Shown here: piece by piece, positions 54,718-63,792 of the stretch
How the letters are laid out: every line of letters begins with the position of its first letter
How positions within the stretch are numbered: position 1 is the stretch's first letter
DNA from: Paucibacter sp. DJ2R-2
Lineage (GTDB): Bacteria > Pseudomonadota > Gammaproteobacteria > Burkholderiales > Burkholderiaceae_C
Assembly: GCF_025717675.1 (NCBI RefSeq)
Contig: NZ_JAJIRT010000001.1
Location: forward strand, 868,001 to 932,000
Length of the DNA stretch: 64,000 nucleotides
Reading direction: 5' to 3'
The notes under the pieces: generated by a model
Told to the model about the DNA's origin: nothing
Databases searched by the model: none
Seen by the model: only the letters and a program-made list of their open reading frames with translations
Position numbers and translations under genes: made by a program

Positions 54718-56109
54718 ATGCCAAGCACCCTGAACCGAGTCACCCTGGCCTTGAGTCTGAGCCTCGCCGCTTCGCTCGCGGCCGCCTACCAACTTGCAGC
54801 CGCGCCGGCAGCCGCGGTTCTGGAAGGCGAAGCCCAGACCCTGTCACTCAGCGGCGCCAAGCCGGGCGAGCGAATCACCCTGCGCCTGAACCGTCGCGCC
54901 GATCTGCCTGGCATGGGCCCCTCGCTGCTGCGCGCCGAAGCCATCTTCCAGGCCGATGCGCAAGGCCGCATTGACACCAGCCGCCAAGCGCCGCTTTCGG
55001 GCAGCTACGGCGGCATCGATGCCAGCGGCCTGTTCTGGTCGGCGCTGCCGGTGCGCGGCGGACCAGCGCCCGCCGCCGCGACCGATGCCGATGGCACTCG
55101 CTTGCAATTGGAAGCCTGGGGCCAAGACGCAGCCGGTGCGCCCAAGTCCCTGGCCGAACAAACGCTGCACTGGCTGCCGGCCCAGGCGCGGATCGAAAGC
55201 CGCACCGCCGAGCCCCTGCCCGGCGCACAGCTCCTGCTGCCGCGGGTACATGCGGCCAAGCTACCGGTGGTGATCGTCTTGGGCGGATCGGAAGGCGGAT
55301 CCCTCATGTCCCGCCGCCTGGCCGAGGCCCTGGCGGCGCGCGGCTTCGCCGCCCTGGCCCTGCCCTACTACTCACCGCCGCGCTGGGGCGCTCAAGGCCC
55401 GATGGCGCCGGAACTGCCCGCTTTGCCGGCCAGCTTTGCACGGATCGAACTGGGCCAGCTGGAAACGGCACGCGACTGGCTGCGTCAACAGCCCGAGGTG
55501 GACGCCAGCCGCATCGCGCTCTGGGGCGCCTCCAAGGGCGCGGAATTCGTGCTGGCCGGCGCCAGCCGCATCGCCGGCTTCAAGGGCGTGGTCGCGGTGG
55601 TGCCCAGCGATGTGATCTGGGAAGGCTTCGACATGATGCAAGGCGCCATGGCCCAGCCCTCTTTCAGCTGGCATGGCGAAGCCCTGGCTTTCGTGCCCTA
55701 CAAGGGCTACCAGGAAGAGGTGGCCGGCTTCATGAGCGGCCAGCCCGTGCGCCTGCGCCGCCCGCACGACGCCGGCCGCGCAGCGCAGCCAGAACGTGCC
55801 AGCGCGGCACGCATCGAGGTCGAGAAGATCGCCGCGCCGCTGCTGCTGATTGCTGGCAGTGACGACCAAGTCTGGGATTCCGGCGGCATGGCCCGTGCCA
55901 TCGCGTCCCGCCGTGCTGCCGCTGAACTGCCCACCGAGTTGCTGGTCTTCGAAGGCGCCGGCCACGGCATCATTGGCCTGGGCACCCTGCCCACCACACT
56001 GAACAATGCCGGCCCGATGAAGATGGGCGGCCAAGCCGCCGCCGATGCCAAGGCCCAGCAGCAAGGCTGGGTGCGCACTTTGATTTTTTTGCGTGAGGTA
56101 TTGAGGTGA
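54718..56109 (+). CDS. Exported BAAT-like acyl-thioesterase/dienelactone hydrolase
   Basis: A 463-residue protein with a signal peptide or N-terminal anchor (about 1-22), an immunoglobulin-like N-terminal domain (LSGAKPGERITLRLNRRADLPG) typical of the acyl-CoA thioester hydrolase/BAAT family, and a C-terminal alpha/beta hydrolase. The nucleophile is in WGASKGAEF (Ser), the acid in LLIAGSDDQVWDS and the His in FEGAGHGI. The conserved VIVLGGSEGG strand is present. An exported member would not meet CoA, so the real substrate may be another ester (inference). The ATG at 54718 has GGAG at 6-nt spacing. Confidence 0.85.
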   Translation: MPSTLNRVTLALSLSLAASLAAAYQLAAAPAAAVLEGEAQTLSLSGAKPGERITLRLNRRADLPGMGPSLLRAEAIFQADAQGRIDTSRQAPLSGSYGGIDASGLFWSALPVRGGPAPAAATDADGTRLQLEAWGQDAAGAPKSLAEQTLHWLPAQARIESRTAEPLPGAQLLLPRVHAAKLPVVIVLGGSEGGSLMSRRLAEALAARGFAALALPYYSPPRWGAQGPMAPELPALPASFARIELGQLETARDWLRQQPEVDASRIALWGASKGAEFVLAGASRIAGFKGVVAVVPSDVIWEGFDMMQGAMAQPSFSWHGEALAFVPYKGYQEEVAGFMSGQPVRLRRPHDAGRAAQPERASAARIEVEKIAAPLLLIAGSDDQVWDSGGMARAIASRRAAAELPTELLVFEGAGHGIIGLGTLPTTLNNAGPMKMGGQAAADAKAQQQGWVRTLIFLREVLR

Positions 56110-56116
56110 GGGTGGG

Positions 56117-56242
56117 TGAATCGTGAATCGTGAATCGTGAATCGTGAATTTTGAGTCGTGAATCGTGACGGCCGCCCTTGCTCGCGACATTTACCTGTTC
56201 ACCCAACCATTCACGACTCACCAATCACGATTCACCCTCCCC
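56117..56242. repeat. Second TGAATCG heptamer array with inverted partner
   Basis: Seven heptamers run from 56117 to 56165 (mostly TGAATCG, one TGAATTT, one TGAGTCG). Inverted units (CATTCACGACTCACC, CGATTCACC) occupy about 56207-56242. As at 40.9 kb, the element fills the gap between two convergent genes, here the BAAT-like hydrolase and metW. Confidence 0.85.
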
Positions 56243-56817
56243 TCACCCCCGATCGAACTTGAACACCGCCATGCTCGCCAGCAGATTCGGAAAAGTCCGC
56301 ACGGTCTGGCCGTTCTGGATGCCAAAGCTGTCCAGCACGCGCAGGCGGTTCTTGCGCGCCAGTACCTCAAAGTCAGCGTAGGTGCCGACGCGGATATTGG
56401 GCGTGTCGTACCACTCATAAGGCAGCACGCGCGTCACCGGCATGCGGCCCATCAGCACCTGGGCGCGGTTGGCCCAGTGGGCGAAGTTGGGGAAGCTGAC
56501 GATGCCCATGCGGCCGACACGCGCGGTCTCGCGCAGCATGGCCTCGGTATTGCGCAGATGCTGCAGCGTTTCCAGTTGCAGCACCACGTCAAAGCTCTGG
56601 TCCTCGAAGATGGACAAGCCTTCTTCCAGATTGAGCTGAATGACGTTGACGCCACGCTGGGCGCAGGCCAGCAGATTGGCGTCGTCGAGCTCGACGCCGT
56701 AGCCGCTGCAGCCTTTGTGGCGGATCAGGTGATCGAGCAAGGCGCCGGTGCCGCAACCGAGGTCGAGCACGCGCGAGCCTTCGGGCACCAGGGCGGCAAT
56801 CTGTTGCAGGACCGAGC

Positions 56818-56821
<4 letters not shown>
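56243..56821 (-). CDS. metW: Methionine biosynthesis protein MetW
   Basis: A 192-residue class I methyltransferase-fold protein. MetW works with MetX in homoserine acylation for methionine synthesis in many betaproteobacteria. The SAM motif is [17 protein letters not shown], followed by GVELDDAN and the conserved [13 protein letters not shown]. It starts inside the metX stop (4-nt overlap) and is thus under the same riboswitch. Its 3' end is at the edge of the heptamer array. Confidence 0.95.
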
Positions 56822-57957
<1,136 letters not shown>

Positions 57958-57970
57958 GGAGAGACTCCTG

Positions 57971-58014
57971 AAAAAACAAAACCGGCGCCGCTGTAAGGAA
58001 AGCGGACGCCGGCT
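57971..58014 (-). terminator. Attenuator terminator in the metX leader
   Basis: In the metX transcript GCCGGCGTCCGCT pairs with AGCGGCGCCGG around a short loop, followed by UUUUGUUUUUU, ending just before the metX ribosome site. A terminator here, in the leader rather than after a gene, indicates control by premature termination. Confidence 0.88.
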
Positions 58015-58022
58015 GCGCGGAG

Positions 58023-58078
58023 TCCCTCTTTAGCGGCATTTTTTGAGCGCCCGCAATTCGGAACAAATCGGCGCTGAG
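58023..58078 (-). promoter_or_regulatory. SAM-II riboswitch aptamer upstream of metX
   Basis: The leader matches the SAM-II aptamer: AGCGC pairs with GCGCT as P1, the loop begins CGATTTGTTCCG and continues AATTGCGG, then AAAAAATGCCGCTAAAGAGGG closes the pseudoknot (compare GCTAAAAAGGG in the SAM-II crystal construct). All conserved blocks are in order with similar spacing. SAM binding should favour the downstream terminator. Confidence 0.92.
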
Positions 58079-58083
58079 CTGCA

Positions 58084-58089
58084 ATTATA
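58084..58089 (-). promoter_or_regulatory. Probable -10 box of the metXW promoter
   Basis: A perfect TATAAT on the - strand. A start about 7 nt further on would fall at the first base of the aptamer. No good -35 box is seen at 17-nt spacing. Confidence 0.65.
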
Positions 58090-58127
58090 GGGAAGCGCCG
58101 AGCGGCGCCCCCTTCACATCGCCATCT

Positions 58128-59999
58128 TCAGGGCGCCGTGCACAAGCAATGAACAAAGGTGCTGAAGGGCCGGCCGCCCTCGGCGCGTTCGCTGACAAAG
58201 GCCAGATCGCGCTGCAAGTCCAGCGCCGCCTTGGGCAGCAAGGCCGCGCCCTCGCCCAGGCCCAGCTCGGCACGCACGGCGGCGGCGATCGATGGCGCGA
58301 CGATCTGGTCCAGGCTGGACAGCAGGCGTTCGACACGACCCATCTCGCGCTCGACATAGATCAGCTTGGGCGCGCCCTCGAGCTTGGCCAGGCGCGCGGC
58401 CGCGCGCACGGCGTCGTCGAAGCTGCCCAGGCGGTCGATCAGGCCGCGCTGCTTGGCTTGCGCACCGGTCCAGACGCGGCCCTGCGCCACAGCGTCGATC
58501 TCGGCCACGCTCTTCTTGCGCGCGGCCGCCGTCTTGGCCGTGAACTCGGCGTAAATGTGGTTGATGCCTTGCTGCACCGTCGCCGCCATGCGTGGGTCCA
58601 GGGGCCGGCGCGGGTCGAAGCCGCCGGCCGTCCAGTTCGTGGTGTAACCGCCGGTGTGGATGGACAGCTTGTCCAGCAGCTTGTCGCCGGTGGGCAGCAT
58701 GCCGAAGACGCCGATGGAGCCGGTGATGGTGGCCGGGTCGGCAATCACCTGGTCCGAGGACATGGACACCCAGTAGCCGCCCGAGGCCGCCACATCGCCC
58801 ATGGAGATGACCACGGGCTTGCCGGCCTTCTGCGTCAGCTCCAGCTCGCGGCGGATGATCTCGGACGCGAAGGCGCTGCCGCCGGGCGAATTGACGCGCA
58901 GCACCACGGCCTTGACCTTGTCGTCCTCGCGCGCCTGGCGGATCAGGCGTGCGGTCGAGTCACCACCGATGCGGCCGGCCGAGGCGTCGCCATCGACGAT
59001 CTCGCCCTCGGCCACGACCACGCCCACCGAGTCACCCTGCGGGCTCTTGGGCTTGATATAGGCCTGGTAGTCGGACATGGACACCTGACGGAAGCTCTTG
59101 CCCTTCTCGTCCTTGGCGCCGCGCTCCATCAGCAGCTCGCGCATCTCGTCGCGGGTCTTGAGGCCATCGACCAGCTTGGCCTGCAAAGCCAGCTGCGCCG
59201 TGTCGCCCTTGAGCGCGGTGAGGGTCTCGGGCAGGGTATCAATGCCTTTGGCGAGGCTGCCCTTGGGCAGCTTGCGCGCCGTTTCGACCGCGCCGGTGTA
59301 ACGCTCCCAAAGGTCGCCGTAGAGGTACGCCTCCGCCTCCAGCGCTTCCTTGGACGGGCCGTTGGCGAAGTAAGGTTCGGCGGCGTTCTTGAAGGCGCCC
59401 ACACGCAGCACATTGGCGCTGACGCCCAAACGGTCGAGCGCGTCCTTGTAATAGGTCCGGTAACGACCGAAGCCTTCGATCATCACCATGCCCATGGGGT
59501 GCAGATAGACCTCGTTGGCATGCGCGGCCAGGTAGTAGCCACGCTGGTTGTAGCCGTCGCCATAGGCCAGCACCGGCTTGCCCTTGGCCTTGAAGCGATC
59601 GAGAGCCGCCGCCACTTCGCCAAGTCCGGCCAGGCCGGCGCCCGAGAACTCATCCAGCTGCAGCAGCACGCTGCCGATCTGCGGGTCGAGCGCGGCCGCT
59701 TCCAGGGTGGCCAGCACATCGCGCAAACGGGTCTGTTGCTGGTGCTTGCCCTGCAGCTGGGCCATGGCCTGGTCGCGCGCCGAGCCCGAGAACTGCTCGA
59801 CCAAGGGGCCTTGCAGGTTCAGCACCAGCGTGGTCTTGTCCTTCAGCGGCGCTGGGCCACGCGAAAACAAGCCCACCAGGAGCAGCACGACCAGCAAGAG
59901 CAAGAACAGGTTGAGCAAGGCGCGCCGGCTGGCATCGAGCAGCCACCAGAATTTGCCCACCACCCACCACAGGCCCGAAAACACTTGCTTGACTGCCAT
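58128..59999 (-). CDS. sppA: Signal peptide peptidase SppA (long form)
   Basis: Inner-membrane serine protease that degrades cleaved signal peptides. The 623-residue product is the long, two-domain form. A single N-terminal membrane helix lies at about residues 28-48. The catalytic Lys is in RVGAFKNAAEPY (about 203) in the first half and the Ser in GDVAASGGYWVS (about 405) in the second, as in Escherichia coli SppA. The gene ends about 40 nt before the metX promoter. Nothing is unusual except the neighbourhood. Confidence 0.95.
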   Translation of the reverse strand: MAVKQVFSGLWWVVGKFWWLLDASRRALLNLFLLLLVVLLLVGLFSRGPAPLKDKTTLVLNLQGPLVEQFSGSARDQAMAQLQGKHQQQTRLRDVLATLEAAALDPQIGSVLLQLDEFSGAGLAGLGEVAAALDRFKAKGKPVLAYGDGYNQRGYYLAAHANEVYLHPMGMVMIEGFGRYRTYYKDALDRLGVSANVLRVGAFKNAAEPYFANGPSKEALEAEAYLYGDLWERYTGAVETARKLPKGSLAKGIDTLPETLTALKGDTAQLALQAKLVDGLKTRDEMRELLMERGAKDEKGKSFRQVSMSDYQAYIKPKSPQGDSVGVVVAEGEIVDGDASAGRIGGDSTARLIRQAREDDKVKAVVLRVNSPGGSAFASEIIRRELELTQKAGKPVVISMGDVAASGGYWVSMSSDQVIADPATITGSIGVFGMLPTGDKLLDKLSIHTGGYTTNWTAGGFDPRRPLDPRMAATVQQGINHIYAEFTAKTAAARKKSVAEIDAVAQGRVWTGAQAKQRGLIDRLGSFDDAVRAAARLAKLEGAPKLIYVEREMGRVERLLSSLDQIVAPSIAAAVRAELGLGEGAALLPKAALDLQRDLAFVSERAEGGRPFSTFVHCLCTAP

Positions 60000-60099
60000 G
60001 CCGGCTCTCTCTTTCGAAGGACGCGCAGTGCCCTCACTGCCATGCAGTTGATTGTGCAGCAGGCCCTTAGCCCGCGCCGGAAGCCACGGCAGGCGCAGT

Positions 60100-60759
60100 T
60101 CAGCTCAGCTCTTCTGCCTCGCGCCAGACGGGCAGCTTCACCATCACCGCCTCGAACAGCGGCGTGGCCAGCAAGCGCTGCAGCCAGGCCTGAACAGCAG
60201 GCAAGGGCGCCGCCGCAAAAGCCAGCGGGTCCACCGCCGCAAACTGGCGCACAAAAGGCAGCAGCGCCATATCGGCCAGGCCACAACGCGGCCCGCAGAG
60301 AAAAGCCTGCGCTTGCAAGGCCTGCTCCATGGGACGCAGCTGCAGGGCCAGGGCGGCCTCGAACATGGCCGCCGGCTGGTCGGGCGGATCCTGGCGCTGC
60401 GGGTATTTGTAGCGGTCCAGCAGGCGCTTGAATGGCCCATCGTTGCGCTCGACCCAGGCCAGCTGCTGCTCACTGGGCGCTGCGCTCAGCCAGGCGTCCG
60501 GGTCGGCCTGCCCCAATGCCCAACGCATGATGTCCAGGCTTTGCTCCAACACCTGGCCGTCCGGCAGGACCAGTACCGGTACCGTGCCCTTGGGCGAGGC
60601 CTGCAGCATGGCAGCGGGCTTGGCGCGCAGCTCGATCTCGCGCGCCTGCACAGCAACCCCGGCCTGATGCAGGGCCAGGCGAGCCCGGATGGCGTAAGGG
60701 CAGCGCCGGAAGGTGTAGAGCACAGGCAGGGGCACGGGCAATGTCTGGGGCTGGGTCAT
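60100..60759 (-). CDS. Glutathione S-transferase family protein
   Basis: A 219-residue GST-fold protein. The N-terminal thioredoxin-like domain has YTFRRCPYAIRARLAL, a Cys-Pro site as in glutaredoxin-like and omega/beta GSTs, and the conserved cis-Pro and glutathione loop SPKGTVPVLVLPDG with EQSLDIMRW. The C-terminal domain is helical. The active residue is probably Cys20. Substrate unknown. It lies upstream of sppA on the same strand with about 100 nt between. Confidence 0.9.
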   Translation of the reverse strand: MTQPQTLPVPLPVLYTFRRCPYAIRARLALHQAGVAVQAREIELRAKPAAMLQASPKGTVPVLVLPDGQVLEQSLDIMRWALGQADPDAWLSAAPSEQQLAWVERNDGPFKRLLDRYKYPQRQDPPDQPAAMFEAALALQLRPMEQALQAQAFLCGPRCGLADMALLPFVRQFAAVDPLAFAAAPLPAVQAWLQRLLATPLFEAVMVKLPVWREAEELS

Positions 60760-60888
60760 GGTGGCGGCCGATTGTGCGGCAAGTGCATCAATCGACTGCG
60801 CGAGGCCGCCAGATGGGTTTCAACACCCCGGATCGCGGGATTGCTGCCCCGGGAGGGCACTGCACAATGCAGCGCTTGCCCCCTGCCC

Positions 60889-61584
60889 ATGCCCATGTCC
60901 TCCGTCTTCCTGCTGCGCCGCGCTGCCAAAACCCTCGAGACTTCGCGCGCTTCCCTGTTGGCAGATGGCCGCTGGGAGCTTGCCGGTAGCAGCGAACGGG
61001 CGACCGATTGCATGGCCGCGCTGCGCAACAGCGATGCACAGTACCTGGCCTGTGACCTGCGTCTGGCCGACGGCCATGTGCGCCGCCTGCTGCAGCAACT
61101 GCGCCGCTTGCCGCAAGCCCCCAAGGTGCTGCTGCTCAGTTCCTGTGCCCACGACACCATGCTCTTCGACACCCTGGCCGATGGCGCGCATGGCTATATG
61201 GTCGAGTGCGAGCGCGGCAGCAGCCTGCCTCAGGCCTTGAGCCAGCTGCAAGCCGGCCAAGCCCTGATGTCCCCCGAACTGGCCCGCCAGACCCTGCACA
61301 GCATGGGGCTGAGCCGCATCAGCCTGGAGCGCGCCCAGGCCCTGTCTGCCGCGCAAGACCTGAGCCCCGCAATCGGCTCTGCCTGCGAGCCTGAGCAGGC
61401 CTTCAACGAACTGACCCGGGCCGAACAACATCTGCTGAGCCTGATCGCCCTGGGCCGCCTGCCCGGCGAAGTCGCGCAGCTCTGGCGCCTCGCCAGTGAA
61501 GACGTGGGCCGCCGCATCAGCGCCATCTACGGCAAGCTGCACCGCTGGCAATCGGCTCGCAACCTGGATCTGGCATTGGCCTGA
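60889..61584 (+). CDS. Response-regulator-like protein with degenerate LuxR-type HTH
   Basis: A 231-residue protein. The first 120 residues resemble a receiver domain: CDLRLADGHV carries a possible phosphoacceptor Asp, VLLLSSCAHD the next strand and HGYMVE the switch region, but the usual Asp-Asp pair and Lys are unclear. The C-terminal 60 residues (LTRAEQHLLSLIALGRLPGEVAQLW ... VGRRISAIYGKL) look like a LuxR-type helix-turn-helix with a changed recognition helix. Two start codons (60889 and 60895) are possible. No kinase is nearby. The regulatory role is inference. Confidence 0.7.
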   Translation: MPMSSVFLLRRAAKTLETSRASLLADGRWELAGSSERATDCMAALRNSDAQYLACDLRLADGHVRRLLQQLRRLPQAPKVLLLSSCAHDTMLFDTLADGAHGYMVECERGSSLPQALSQLQAGQALMSPELARQTLHSMGLSRISLERAQALSAAQDLSPAIGSACEPEQAFNELTRAEQHLLSLIALGRLPGEVAQLWRLASEDVGRRISAIYGKLHRWQSARNLDLALA

Positions 61585-61646
61585 TGAGAGGCGGCTGACG
61601 GCACAAAGCTGTCGCTCAGATTGGGCGGCGATCGGGCCGACTGGGC

Positions 61647-61868
61647 ACTCTGCTCCGTTCATGTCCCCCGGCGCCAGCCTTCGGCTGGCGCCTCCTCCTT
61701 TACTTCACTTCGCAGAGCACCCAGCCGTCCCGATCCAGCAAGGCGTGACCGCTTCGACGAAGGCGCCGACCGTTTGAACTGACAAGGGGTGTCGGGTGAG
61801 TGCTGAAGCGAAGTTAAGGAGGAGGTCCGCGCGCAGCGCGGGCCGGGGGACATGAGCGGAAGCACTCG
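61647..61868. repeat. 222-bp nested palindromic element
   Basis: Outer imperfect inverted repeats (61652-61672 and 61842-61863, sharing CATGTCCCCCGGC) enclose a second imperfect pair (61692-61720 and 61800-61824, sharing CTCCTCCTT). Small hairpins sit at the shoulders: GCGCCAGCC-TTC-GGCTGGCGC at 61671-61691 and CCGCGC-GCA-GCGCGG at 61828-61842. No gene is present in the 410-nt gap between the regulator-like gene and the GST gene. It differs in sequence from the 47.2-kb element. Confidence 0.75.
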
Positions 61869-61948
61869 CCCGGCGCCCCTTGGCACCAGCCCTAGAGTCA
61901 AGGTCTGCTATGTGCCAGAAGCGTCCTTCAACCTTCAAAGCCCAAACG

Positions 61949-61979
61949 AAAAAGGCCTTGCATCTGCAAGGCCTGTTTT
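61949..61979 (-). terminator. Intrinsic terminator downstream of the GST gene
   Basis: AGGCCTTGC and GCAAGGCCT form a 9-bp stem with an ATCT loop; on the - strand the stem is followed by a U-run of five. It also has GTTTTG on the + side. It lies 16 nt after the GST stop. Confidence 0.82.
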
Positions 61980-61994
61980 GCTGCGACCTAACGA

Positions 61995-62624
61995 TCAGGC
62001 TGCAGGTGGTGCGGTGTCGACGAAGCTGGCGCGGGTGCTCAGTTTCTCAAAGTGGCGGGCCAGATTGGCATGTTCGTTGCGCCAGTCCAGTTGAGGAAAG
62101 CGGAAGTCGAGGTAGCCGAGGGCGCAACCGACCGCGATATCGGCCAACGAGAAATGCGTGCCCGAGCACCAGGCGCGCTCGCCCAGGCCCTGGTTCATGG
62201 CGACCAAGGCAGCCCCAACCTTGTCCATCTGGCGCTGCACCCAGGCCGCGCTGCGTTGCTCGGGCGTGCGGCCGGCCCAGTGCTCTTCCAGGCGCGCAGC
62301 CACGCAGGCATCGAGCACACCGTCGGCCAAGGCTTCCCAGGTGCGCACCTCGGTACGCTCACGGCCGCGCTCGGGGATCAGGCGACCGACCGGCGACAGG
62401 GTGTCGACGTACTCGACGATCACCCGCGAGTCGAACACCGCGCCGGTGATGGAGTCCTGGCCTTCCATCACCAGGCAGGGCACCTTGCCCAAAGGATTCA
62501 TCTTCAGGATGGCATCACTGGCCCAGACGTCTTCCAGCACGAACTGGTAGTCGAGCTTTTTCTCGGCCATCACGATGCGCACTTTGCGAACGTAAGGACT
62601 GCTGAGTGAACCGATCAATTTCAT
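61995..62624 (-). CDS. Glutathione S-transferase family protein
   Basis: A 209-residue GST-like protein. The N-terminus MKLIGSLSSPYVRKVRIVMAEK has the Ser-Ser-Pro-Tyr active-site arrangement of the YfcF/YibF-like group; the glutathione loop is NPLGKVPCLVMEGQ and the DSRVIVEYVD segment follows. The C-terminal helical domain includes SLADIAVGCALGYLDFR. The first Ser (about residue 8) is the likely catalytic residue. It is separate from the GST at 60100 and not closely alike. Substrate unknown. Confidence 0.92.
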   Translation of the reverse strand: MKLIGSLSSPYVRKVRIVMAEKKLDYQFVLEDVWASDAILKMNPLGKVPCLVMEGQDSITGAVFDSRVIVEYVDTLSPVGRLIPERGRERTEVRTWEALADGVLDACVAARLEEHWAGRTPEQRSAAWVQRQMDKVGAALVAMNQGLGERAWCSGTHFSLADIAVGCALGYLDFRFPQLDWRNEHANLARHFEKLSTRASFVDTAPPAA

Positions 62625-62827
62625 AGCGTTTACATCCCTCTCGGATTCATTCTAGCCATGGGACTGTTGCTCCCCAGCCTGTACAAACGCCCCGGACTCG
62701 GGCAGGCAAGGCTTTCATGCGCGCGACACAGAAAGAAAGAAGCACAGCATCGCCGCCACCGGCTCGCGAGCAGCGCAAGAAGTAGCGGTAAAAATGCCGC
62801 CACTCACAAAAAGCTGGAGGGATTGCC

Positions 62828-63664
62828 ATGACACAGCCGGACGCCGCACAGACGAGCCAGCAAGCCCTGCAGAGCAGCTTCAGCAGCGAAGCGGGCGGCG
62901 TGGCCGCCGTCTTCTCCGGCAAGGCGGCCGACTACCAGGCTGCCCGGCCCGACTACCCCCTGGCCCTGCTGCAGCACTTGCGCCAAGGCCTGCCAGCCGC
63001 GGCCCATGTGGTGGACCTGGGCGCGGGCACCGGCCTGCTGAGTGCCGGCCTGCTGCAGCAAGGCCTGCGCGTGACGGCCGTGGAACCCAGCGCCGCGATG
63101 CGCAGCGCGGCCGAGCAGGCACTGGGCCAAGAACCCGGTTTTGCCAGCAGCGCTGGCAGCGCCGAGGCCACCGGCCTCGCCCAGGGTTGTGCTGATCTGA
63201 TCACCGCGGCCCAGTCCTTCCACTGGTTTGACATCGAGGCTGCACGGCGCGAATGCCTGCGCCTGCTCAAGCCCGGCGCTCAGGTGGCCCTGATCTGGAA
63301 CGACCGCGTGCGCGAAGACCCGCTGCAACGAGAACTCGACGCGCTCTTCGATGCCTTCGGCGGCGCACGCCGTGCCGCCCAGAAACATCATATGGGCCAG
63401 GGCGACGAGGCCGAACGCGCCGGCCTGCCCCAGTTCTTCGGCGGCGCCGTACCGGCCAGCCTGCATTGGCCTCACACGCATTGGCTGGACGAGGCGGGCC
63501 TGGCCAGCCTGGCCTTCTCGCGTTCCTACATTCCGGCCCGCGCCAGCGACGAGGGTCAGATCTTGCTCGGGCAACTGAAGCAGTTGTTCGCCCGCTTTGC
63601 GAACGGCCCGAAGCTGGCGATGCGCTACCGCACACTGGCCGTGATCGGTCGGCCGGCCGAATGA
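62828..63664 (+). CDS. Class I SAM-dependent methyltransferase
   Basis: A 278-residue methyltransferase. FSGKAADYQAARPDYP opens the fold, VVDLGAGTGLLSAGLLQQG is motif I, VTAVEPSAAMR motif II, and AAQSFHWFD the acidic/aromatic motif shared with trans-aconitate- and UbiE-like enzymes of the type 11 group. The target molecule cannot be read. It diverges from the GST gene across about 200 nt and is followed by a cytochrome b gene. Confidence 0.9.
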   Translation: MTQPDAAQTSQQALQSSFSSEAGGVAAVFSGKAADYQAARPDYPLALLQHLRQGLPAAAHVVDLGAGTGLLSAGLLQQGLRVTAVEPSAAMRSAAEQALGQEPGFASSAGSAEATGLAQGCADLITAAQSFHWFDIEAARRECLRLLKPGAQVALIWNDRVREDPLQRELDALFDAFGGARRAAQKHHMGQGDEAERAGLPQFFGGAVPASLHWPHTHWLDEAGLASLAFSRSYIPARASDEGQILLGQLKQLFARFANGPKLAMRYRTLAVIGRPAE

Positions 63665-63792
63665 GGCGACAAGGGACGAGGCTTGGTCCCAGCGCCCCGG
63701 TCCCTCGCCCCATGACCTTCGTGCCAGCGCCCGCCCCGGGGCCAGAATCGCCCACCCTCAACCTCACCCCGGCTGCCGCGCCCCTGCCCCAC

